Positions 55,336 through 62,645 of a stretch of DNA of 64,000 bases are shown one piece after another; positions within the stretch are counted from its first letter, which is position 1; every line of letters begins with the position of its first letter. The position numbers and the translations under genes are program-made. This DNA comes from Fibrobacter sp. UWR3 (GTDB lineage Bacteria > Fibrobacterota > Fibrobacteria > Fibrobacterales > Fibrobacteraceae), in contig NZ_FRCW01000011.1 of the NCBI RefSeq assembly GCF_900143055.1, forward strand, positions 1-64,000, read 5' to 3'. Below the pieces are notes generated by a model that was not told the origin of the DNA, did no database searches, and worked only from the letters and a program-made list of their open reading frames with translations.

Positions 55336-58035
55336 ATGTTTGGTATTAAGACGAAGCGGCTCGCCGCCATTACCTTCGCTGCGGTGTGCGGATTGTTTTC
55401 ACAGGGGTTCTCGCAGGATTTGCTTTACCCCGACATGTTCGCGCTGAGCGATGTGCAGCTCCTTGACGGGGTTCTGAAGGAACGTCAAGACCTAAATGCG
55501 GAAACGCTGCTAGCCTATGATGTAGACCGCCTGCTTGCGCCGTTCTACGAAGAGGCGGGAATGCGCCCGAAGGCATCCAAGTTCCCGAACTGGGCGGGCC
55601 TCGACGGCCACGTGCTGGGCCATTACCTGAGCGCCTTGGCTATGCACTATGCAGATAACGACGATATCATGATAAAGGAACGTCTGGAGTATATCCTGAA
55701 CGAGCTCAAGACCATCCAGGACCAGAATTCCAAGGACGCGAACTTTGTGGGCTATATCAGCGGCGTGCCGAACGGGAAGCAGATGTGGCTCAAGATGAAG
55801 AACGGCGATGCCGGTGCGCAGAACGGCTATTGGGTCCCCTGGTACAACATCCACAAGCTTTACGCGGGCTTGCGTGATGCATACGTGTATGCGGGCTACG
55901 AACAGGCGAAGACGATGTTCCTCAAGCTCTGTGACTGGGGCATAACCATCACGAACGGCCTGAACGATTCCAAGATGCAGCAGATGCTCGGTACTGAACA
56001 TGGCGGCATGCCCGAAGTCTATGCCGATGCGTATTACCTCACGAAAAACGAGAAGTACCTGAATGCGGCGAAGAAATGGTCTCACCAGTGGCTCTTGAAC
56101 CCGATGTCGCAGGGCAATGACAACCTCACGAACGTGCACGCGAATACGCAGGTCCCGAAGGTGGTGGGTTTTGCCCGCATTGCGGAACTTTCCGGCGATC
56201 AGAACTACAAGAAGGGTTCCGATTTCTTCTGGCAGACTGTCGTGAACAAGAGGAGCATCGCGATTGGCGGCAACAGCATTTCGGAACATTTCCCGGCGCT
56301 CAATAACCACAAGAAGTTCGTGGAGGAACGCGAAGGACCGGAATCTTGCAACACCTACAACATGCTCAAGTTGACCGAGCGCCTGTTCAACATGAAACAC
56401 GATGCGCATTACGCCGATTTTTACGAGCGGGCGCTTTTTAACCATATCCTTTCGACAATCCACCCGAAGCATGGCGGCTACGTGTACTTTACGCCCGCGC
56501 GCCCGCGCCATTACCGCGTGTATTCCAAGGTGAATGCGGGCATGTGGTGCTGCGTGGGTTCGGGCATGGAGAACCCCGCGAAGTACAACCAGTTTATCTA
56601 CACGAAGGATAAATCTAGTTTGTATGTAAACCTGTTTGTGGCTTCGCTTTTGAACTGGAAGGATAAAGGCGTGAAAATTAAGCAGGAAACGGCCTTCCCG
56701 AAGGGCGAATCCTCCAAGTTCACGATTACGGGTAGCGGCGATTTCGATATGCAGATTCGCCACCCGTACTGGGTCAAGGAAGGCGAGTTCAAGGTTATCG
56801 TGAACGGCGATACCGTCGTGAAAAAGTCTGAGCCCTCTAGCTATGTGTCTGCGGGTAAGTCCTGGAAGTCCGGCGACGTGATTGAGGTCCTTTACCCGAT
56901 GTACACGCATACCGAGGACTTGCCGGGCGTGAGCGACTACGTGGCGCTTATGCATGGCCCCATCGTGCTTTCCGCAAAGACGGGGACGGCGAACCTGAAC
57001 GGCCTTGTTGCCGATGACGGACGCTGGAGCCATATCGCGTCGGGAGCGCTCGAATCCCTGGATCAGGCCCCCATGCTTGCGAGCAAGAAGGAAGATATCC
57101 CTTCGAAGGTGGAACCCGTGAAGGGGGAACCCCTGCACTTCAAGGCGCCCTACCTGTTTGCCGCCAAGAAGGATGCAAACCTGTTGCTGGAGCCGTTCTA
57201 CGAGGTGCACGATGCCCGCTACATGATGTACTGGATGGTGCTTACTGACCCCTCCGTTCTGGAACGCCTGAAAAAGGAACAGGAAGAGGCTCTCGCGCTT
57301 GACGAGAAGACGGTTGACAAGGTGGCACCCGGCGAGCAGCAGCCCGAAGTGGACCACAAGATGAAAATCGAGAATTCCACGTCGGGAACGGCGAATGGGG
57401 AATTCTACCGCGACGCGGGTAAGTGCAGCGGTGGCGACGGCGGCCTCATCAGCTATGAATTCGAGACGAACAGCGAGGATTCCCTGAGCCTCATGGTGCG
57501 CTACTGGGGCAACGAGGGCTGCACCCGCATATTCGATATCGATATCGATGGCGAGAAACTCACGACCGAGACGATTTCGAATCGCTGGAACAAGAACGAG
57601 TTCGTGAACGTGACGTACCCGATTCCGGACAACATGGTGAAGGGCAAGAAGATTGTGCGCATCTCGTTTACGGCGACTTCCGGCATGGTGGGTGGCATCT
57701 ACAGCGTGCGATTGCTCCGCAACAAGCCGAAGCCCGAAGTGCAGGATACCGTGCCGACGATTGCCGCACCCGCAAAAATGCCCGCACGCCCCGACTTGAA
57801 GGCGCGCGTGATGGGCAACGAACTGCAGATTGCCTCCGGAGCGGTGCTTTCGCAGGGCCTCACCGCGAGAATTTATGCGATGAACGGCCGTCTAGTAAAA
57901 ACCGAGGCGCTACCGGCGGGGCAGTCCAGCTTTAGCATCGGAATTGCCGATATGAAAAATGGCATGTATATCCTGAAAATCCAGCGCGATGGTTTCAGCT
58001 ATGCTTCAACAATTTTCAGGAAGGGCGGCTTTTGA
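55336..58035 (+). CDS. GH127/GH146-type beta-L-arabinofuranosidase with accessory domains and sorting tail
   Basis: The 899-residue secreted enzyme has an (alpha/alpha)6 barrel with PNWAGLDGHVLGHYLSAL, the zinc-site motifs EGPESCNTYNMLKL (near 335) and GMWCCVGSGMEN (near 403), whose Glu and three Cys form the metal/nucleophile centre of GH127/146. DUF4986-like and DUF6805-like beta domains follow (to ~800). The end has a true type IX-like tail (ARIYAMNGRLVKTEALPAGQ, MYILKI). It would remove beta-L-arabinofuranose from plant glycans or glycoproteins. AAAGGA precedes ATG 55336; an upstream start at 55300 is less likely because the MFG start is shared with neighbours. Confidence 0.87.
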   Translation: MFGIKTKRLAAITFAAVCGLFSQGFSQDLLYPDMFALSDVQLLDGVLKERQDLNAETLLAYDVDRLLAPFYEEAGMRPKASKFPNWAGLDGHVLGHYLSALAMHYADNDDIMIKERLEYILNELKTIQDQNSKDANFVGYISGVPNGKQMWLKMKNGDAGAQNGYWVPWYNIHKLYAGLRDAYVYAGYEQAKTMFLKLCDWGITITNGLNDSKMQQMLGTEHGGMPEVYADAYYLTKNEKYLNAAKKWSHQWLLNPMSQGNDNLTNVHANTQVPKVVGFARIAELSGDQNYKKGSDFFWQTVVNKRSIAIGGNSISEHFPALNNHKKFVEEREGPESCNTYNMLKLTERLFNMKHDAHYADFYERALFNHILSTIHPKHGGYVYFTPARPRHYRVYSKVNAGMWCCVGSGMENPAKYNQFIYTKDKSSLYVNLFVASLLNWKDKGVKIKQETAFPKGESSKFTITGSGDFDMQIRHPYWVKEGEFKVIVNGDTVVKKSEPSSYVSAGKSWKSGDVIEVLYPMYTHTEDLPGVSDYVALMHGPIVLSAKTGTANLNGLVADDGRWSHIASGALESLDQAPMLASKKEDIPSKVEPVKGEPLHFKAPYLFAAKKDANLLLEPFYEVHDARYMMYWMVLTDPSVLERLKKEQEEALALDEKTVDKVAPGEQQPEVDHKMKIENSTSGTANGEFYRDAGKCSGGDGGLISYEFETNSEDSLSLMVRYWGNEGCTRIFDIDIDGEKLTTETISNRWNKNEFVNVTYPIPDNMVKGKKIVRISFTATSGMVGGIYSVRLLRNKPKPEVQDTVPTIAAPAKMPARPDLKARVMGNELQIASGAVLSQGLTARIYAMNGRLVKTEALPAGQSSFSIGIADMKNGMYILKIQRDGFSYASTIFRKGGF

Positions 58036-58048
58036 CATTCTGTCCATA

Positions 58049-58075
58049 GGAACTCCCTAGCGGGGGTTCCTTTTT
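58049..58075 (+). terminator. Terminator after the GH127 gene
   Basis: GGAACTCCC-TAGC-GGGGGTTCC followed by TTTTT. Confidence 0.9.
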
Positions 58076-58078
58076 GCG

Positions 58079-58099
58079 CTTTTTTCAAGTAATTTTCTT
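58079..58099 (+). promoter_or_regulatory. CAZyme-locus upstream element before the GH5 gene
   Basis: CTTTTTTCAAGTAATTTTCT, a looser match to the element before CE6, GH43 and GH27; ends 25 bases before the start codon. Confidence 0.4.
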
Positions 58100-58123
58100 A
58101 TTGGTGTTAACAAGGAAGTTCTT

Positions 58124-59788
58124 ATGATGTTTGGTTATGGTTTCAGGCGTGTAGCCTGTTCTGTTCTTGCTGCAACAGCACTTTCGGCAGTGAGTTCCTT
58201 CGCCGTCACGAGCCAGTTCCGCGGCGTAAACTGGGCGGACAAGCGTGACAATTTCGTGTCTGACGTGCTGGTGCTTTCAGGCATGAGCCTTTCGGATAAT
58301 TACCAGTCTGCATCGGTTGTTGCTGACCGCGTTATCGGGCAGTTCCAGGAACTGTTCGGCACCAACAGCGTGCGAATTCCGGTGAACGAGCCGACGGTAC
58401 TCAAGTTCTGGGATACCTACACGGGCGTTATCGACATGGGCCTTTCCAAGGGCCGTATCGTGATGGGCTACTGGGGCCCCGCACAGCCTTCGGGCCCGAA
58501 AAATATGAATGACTGGTGGAGCATGTGGGCAAAAATCGTCGAAAAATACGGCGACCACCCGAATGCCTATTTCGAGATTTTCAATGAGCCGCACATGTAC
58601 AGCAAAACGGAACTGCGCGACCTTTACGCCCAGTGGCTGAGCAAGTTCCCGAATGTGCCGCGCGACCATATTCTGCTAGACGGTTCGGGCCTTGCATGGA
58701 ATGTACCCGACATTGCCGATGACCCGCGCTTCGAGGGTTGCCTTTTCGCGGTGCACGAATACACCTTCTGGAACATGAGCATTACCACCGAGCAGGGCTG
58801 GAAAAACAGCTTCAAGGGCAAGGTGGGCAAGTATGCCGACCGCACCGTGTGTACGGAATGGGGCGGCGCCATGAGCCCTGGCGACAAGGCGGGCGTGCAT
58901 TACGACTACATGGACTACAATTCTACTCCGACGAATTACTTTATGGCCTACATTCGCGGCATGTCCGACCAATTGCGCGAATGGGAAATGGGTAGTTTTT
59001 ACTGGCCGGGGCTTCGCGATGGTGACTGGTACAGCATGACCAAGCGCACCGGCGAAGGTGCCAACATCAAGCTCGAAATCGTGAACCAGTCGGGCGTGGA
59101 CCGCATGAAGATGGCCTGGGCCGATACGGTCGAGACAACCCCGCTCGTCCGTGAGGCGTATAACGGCGAACCTGCGGCGATTCCGGGTATAATCGAGGCG
59201 GAGAATTACGACAAGGGCGGAAACCGCTTCAGTTTCTACGACAAGGATGCTGCCAACAAGGGCGAGACCTACCGCGAAGATGCCGTAGATGTCGTTACCC
59301 TGGAGGGCGCAACCTGTGGCGGCGAGGCCTGCAAGGGCTATGCCGTCGGGTATACGGAAGCGGGCGAGTGGCTCGAATACAGCGTGAAGGTCGCGGCAAG
59401 CGGCAAGTATGCAATCCGTGCGAATGTGGCGACGGCTTCAGAGACCTCGAAAATCCAGCTGTTTGTCGATGGCGAGGCGATTGGCGATACGGTGACTTTC
59501 GAGAAGGTCGATACCACATGGAATGTGTACAAGGAAGTTGATATCGGTGTCGCGAACCTTACGGCGGGCGAACACATCCTGAAACTTGCCATTGCGGGTA
59601 GTTACGTGAACGTGGACTGGCTCAAGTTCTGCGAAGGCGAGGCCTGCGAGGCGCCTACGGGAATCCGTGAAATCATGCCCGCATCCGTTACCAAGACTTC
59701 GGTCCCGCGCCTCCGCAAGCAGGGTGGCCAGCTGTTTGTCGAAAGGAACGGCATGCGCTTCGACCTGACGGGCCACCGCATCAAGTAA
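58124..59788 (+). CDS. GH5 endo-glycanase with CBM6 and sorting tail
   Basis: The 554-residue secreted protein has a signal peptide and a GH5 barrel with FRGVNWADKRD, VRIPVNEP, YFEIFNEPH (acid/base Glu near 154), VHEYTFW and CTEWGG (nucleophile Glu near 244). A CBM6 (352-505) and the tail PRLRKQGGQLFVERNG plus MRFDLTGHRIK follow. The subfamily and substrate (glucan, mannan or xylan) cannot be fixed by eye. AGGAAG is five bases before ATG 58124. The CBM6 groups with that of the GH141-like enzyme, while the tail groups with that of GH27. Confidence 0.85.
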   Translation: MMFGYGFRRVACSVLAATALSAVSSFAVTSQFRGVNWADKRDNFVSDVLVLSGMSLSDNYQSASVVADRVIGQFQELFGTNSVRIPVNEPTVLKFWDTYTGVIDMGLSKGRIVMGYWGPAQPSGPKNMNDWWSMWAKIVEKYGDHPNAYFEIFNEPHMYSKTELRDLYAQWLSKFPNVPRDHILLDGSGLAWNVPDIADDPRFEGCLFAVHEYTFWNMSITTEQGWKNSFKGKVGKYADRTVCTEWGGAMSPGDKAGVHYDYMDYNSTPTNYFMAYIRGMSDQLREWEMGSFYWPGLRDGDWYSMTKRTGEGANIKLEIVNQSGVDRMKMAWADTVETTPLVREAYNGEPAAIPGIIEAENYDKGGNRFSFYDKDAANKGETYREDAVDVVTLEGATCGGEACKGYAVGYTEAGEWLEYSVKVAASGKYAIRANVATASETSKIQLFVDGEAIGDTVTFEKVDTTWNVYKEVDIGVANLTAGEHILKLAIAGSYVNVDWLKFCEGEACEAPTGIREIMPASVTKTSVPRLRKQGGQLFVERNGMRFDLTGHRIK

Positions 59789-59851
59789 ACCAGGTTGGTG
59801 CACTTCGGCAAGTTCAGTGACCTAAGTTGAATCATTGATAAGTTGTCAACG

Positions 59852-59880
59852 AGAACTCCCTTTCCGGGGGTTCTTTTTTT
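59852..59880 (+). terminator. Terminator after the GH5 gene
   Basis: AGAACTCCC-TTTCC-GGGGGTTCT with seven T. The stem sequence closely resembles the terminator at 58049. A repeat fragment (CTTCGGCAAGTTCAGTGACC, 59803-59822) lies between the stop and this hairpin. Confidence 0.88.
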
Positions 59881-59890
59881 ATTCGTAAAT

Positions 59891-59903
59891 GGTAATTTTC
59901 GGG
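59891..59903 (+). promoter_or_regulatory. CAZyme-locus upstream element before the beta-helix gene
   Basis: GGTAATTTTCGGG preceded by a T-run; core GTAATTTT as in the CE6 and GH5 elements, 46 bases before the start codon. Confidence 0.35.
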
Positions 59904-59948
59904 ATAGGGATTCCCCCTTGGTGTAAAAACGGGAAAAAAGAGGAAATT

Positions 59949-62564
59949 ATGGGAACGAAGTCGTTACTATCCTTCTGTTTGGTGATGTCGGGCATGTCTC
60001 TGGCCGCGACGCAGGCAACCTTCTATGTGGCCCCCTCGGGCAGTGATGCTGCCGCGGGTACAAAAGATGCTCCCTTCAAGACGATTACGCAGGCCCAGAA
60101 GGCCGTGCGCGCCATAAACGGCTCCATGACGGGCGACATCGAGGTAATTTTACGCGAAGGCACCTACGCGCTCCCCGCAACCATTGCATTTGACGAACGC
60201 GACGGTGGCAAGGACGGTCACTACGTGCGTTACAAGGCTGCCGATGGCGAAAAACCGCTCATTACGGGCGGTATGCCCATTACGGGCTGGACCATTCACG
60301 ACGAGGCGAACAACATCTGGAAAGCCGAAGGCGTGGAAGGCCGATTCCGCCAGCTTTACGTGAACAACCGTAAGGCTGTTCGCGCATGCTTCCCCAATGT
60401 GATTGACGCAAAGGAAAAAGGCAACGGCGGTTTCGACCACGATTTTGTGCGACTCACGAAGGTGGACTCTACGGGCCGTGCCTTCGATGTCTCTGCCGAC
60501 TACATCAAGAATATCAAGAACATCGAGGATGTCGAAATCCACTTGATGATTGCCTGGTCCGAAAACATTTTGCGCTTGGAAAAGGCCCAGGTAAACGGCG
60601 GCACCGCAAAGCTCATCCCCAAGGATCCTGAACGCACCAAGCTGTTCCACCGCGCTTTCCCCATGCTCGGCACCGCCTTCATGAGCAATCCGCCCAAGCA
60701 GCAGGTTTTCTATCTGGAAAATTCCTACGACCTGATTGACGCTCCGGGTGAATGGTACCTGGACGAAAAGAATCAAACGCTTTATTACAAGCCCCGTGAA
60801 GGCGAAAGCATGGCGACTGCCCACGTGGTTGCACCTCGCCTCAATACTTTGTTCAGCGTTTTGGGTAAAGACACCAAGAACAAAGTGGGCTACATGTCTT
60901 TCGAAGGCTTGACCTTCGCCCATTCCAACTTTACACGCCCTAGCGAAGAAGGCTTCTTGGATTTGCAGGCGGCAAACTTCAACGTAGACGTGCTTCCGGA
61001 TCCAAGCCGCGGAAACTGGGAAAAGCTGAACAGCAACAAGTACTTGCTGTGGCGCCCCGATGCGGCCTTCCGCGTTGAAAATGCCCATCACTTTTTGGTG
61101 CAGGGCAACGTGTTCTCGCAGATTGCGGCTACGGGCCTCGACTTTGTCTCCGGCACCAACGACGACATGATTCAGGGCAACGCCTTCTTCGAAATCGGCG
61201 CTGCGGGCATTATGCTCGGCAAGTTCTATCAGGACTCCACGACCGAAATCCATATCGCCTACAACCCGAGCGACAAGGACGAAATCAGCACTCGCGATAC
61301 GGTCAAGAACAACCTGGTCACCAACGTGACGAACGAGCATCAGGGTGCCGTAGGTATTGGCGCAGGTTACCCGCGCTATGTGGTGATTGAACACAACGAA
61401 GTCTCTTACACGTATTACTCCGGCATTTCCATCGGTTTTGGCTGGACAAAGGCTCAGACCGCCATGACCAACAACCATGTGAATTGGAACGAAATTCACC
61501 ACATTGCCCGCCTGCTTTGTGACTCGGGCCCGATTTACACTTTGAGTAACCAGGGCACCGGTAGCGAAATCCAGCACAACTACATTCACGATAACGGAAC
61601 TTCCAAGTGGGCCGATTACTGGAACGTGCCTATCTACCTGGACGAAGGCTCCAGCGGCTTTACCGTGAAAGAGAACGTGTTCAAGAATTCTCCCGCAGGT
61701 GTGGGTCAGAACCAGGCTGGTCAGAATAATCTCCAGCAGTCCAACAACTATTACAGCGACGAAGTCGTGAACAACGCTGGTATCGAGAAGAATTTCCGTT
61801 ACATCCGCGACATCAAGGAAATTCCGCTCGCTGACTTCAGCAACACCGTGACGCAGGAAGCCTTCAAGGCCGTGGCGACCCTTCCAGGAACCATCCAAGC
61901 CGAAGACTACGATGTGGGCGGCCAGAGCGTTTCTTACAGCGACAAGGACTTCGTGAACGAGGGCAACACCTATCGCGAAGACGGCGTGGACGTGGTGGGC
62001 TTCGGCTGCTCCGACACGCTCAATACCCAAGACTGTAAGGGATTCGCCATCGGTTACACGCAGGCAGGCGAATGGCTCGAATACAGCGTGAATGTGACTA
62101 CGGCGAGCAAGTACGTGTTCCGCGCGAACGTGGCGACCGGCCTTGAGGGTGGTAGCTTCCGCCTGTTCCTTGACGGCAAGGCGGTTTCGGATACGATTCC
62201 TGTGCCGCAGGGCGAAGACTGGAATACCTATGCCACAATTGACGGCGAAACTAGCGAACTTGCGAAGGGCGAACACATTCTGAAAATTCAGTTCACCGGC
62301 AGTTACGTGAATCTTGACTGGATAAAGTTTGCGCTCACTGCCGAGGAACTTACCCCCGTTCGTCAGGTTTCCGGAATGCGCCTAGACCTCGGCGAACGCG
62401 GCTACGACGTGTTCGGCATGAACGGCAAGTTTGTCTGTAGAATCGAAGGCGTAGCGGCCGCGGGTGGCATCAAGGCGGCCCTCTCTGCGAAGGGCGTGAA
62501 CCCCGGCATGTACGTGGTCCGCGGGCTCGACAGCAAGAAGGCGATTCGCGTCAACTTGCATTGA
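59949..62564 (+). CDS. Right-handed beta-helix glycosidase (GH141-like) with CBM6 and sorting tail
   Basis: The 871-residue secreted protein begins FYVAPSGSDAAAGTKDAPFKTITQAQKAV, the usual start of parallel beta-helix enzymes, and has MSFEGLTFAHSNFTRP, LDFVSGTNDDMIQGN and RLLCDSGPIYTLSNQGTGSEIQHNYIHD (near 522). The last motif recalls GH141 enzymes (fucosidase/xylanase); GH120-like or polysaccharide lyase activities are alternatives. A CBM6 (644-794) and a tail (YDVFGMNGKFVCRIEG ... GMYVVRG) follow. AGAGGAAA precedes ATG 59949; the 20-codon upstream extension contains the promoter element. Confidence 0.78.
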   Translation: MGTKSLLSFCLVMSGMSLAATQATFYVAPSGSDAAAGTKDAPFKTITQAQKAVRAINGSMTGDIEVILREGTYALPATIAFDERDGGKDGHYVRYKAADGEKPLITGGMPITGWTIHDEANNIWKAEGVEGRFRQLYVNNRKAVRACFPNVIDAKEKGNGGFDHDFVRLTKVDSTGRAFDVSADYIKNIKNIEDVEIHLMIAWSENILRLEKAQVNGGTAKLIPKDPERTKLFHRAFPMLGTAFMSNPPKQQVFYLENSYDLIDAPGEWYLDEKNQTLYYKPREGESMATAHVVAPRLNTLFSVLGKDTKNKVGYMSFEGLTFAHSNFTRPSEEGFLDLQAANFNVDVLPDPSRGNWEKLNSNKYLLWRPDAAFRVENAHHFLVQGNVFSQIAATGLDFVSGTNDDMIQGNAFFEIGAAGIMLGKFYQDSTTEIHIAYNPSDKDEISTRDTVKNNLVTNVTNEHQGAVGIGAGYPRYVVIEHNEVSYTYYSGISIGFGWTKAQTAMTNNHVNWNEIHHIARLLCDSGPIYTLSNQGTGSEIQHNYIHDNGTSKWADYWNVPIYLDEGSSGFTVKENVFKNSPAGVGQNQAGQNNLQQSNNYYSDEVVNNAGIEKNFRYIRDIKEIPLADFSNTVTQEAFKAVATLPGTIQAEDYDVGGQSVSYSDKDFVNEGNTYREDGVDVVGFGCSDTLNTQDCKGFAIGYTQAGEWLEYSVNVTTASKYVFRANVATGLEGGSFRLFLDGKAVSDTIPVPQGEDWNTYATIDGETSELAKGEHILKIQFTGSYVNLDWIKFALTAEELTPVRQVSGMRLDLGERGYDVFGMNGKFVCRIEGVAAAGGIKAALSAKGVNPGMYVVRGLDSKKAIRVNLH

Positions 62565-62586
62565 TTCTTGTGAACGGCTATGTATG

Positions 62587-62617
62587 AAAAAGGTCTCCGC
62601 ATTTGCGGAGGCCTTTT
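62587..62617. terminator. Terminator between convergent genes
   Basis: AAAAAGGTCTCCGC-ATTT-GCGGAGGCCTTTT; symmetric enough to serve both the beta-helix gene and the esterase on the minus strand. Confidence 0.85.
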
Positions 62618-62645
62618 GGATTTGGAGTTAGTAAAGAAGCTTGTA

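Noticed and set aside
60150-62276. A 708-codon antisense open frame opposite the beta-helix gene
   Set aside because: Same explanation; the plus-strand protein has clear domains and a ribosome binding site.
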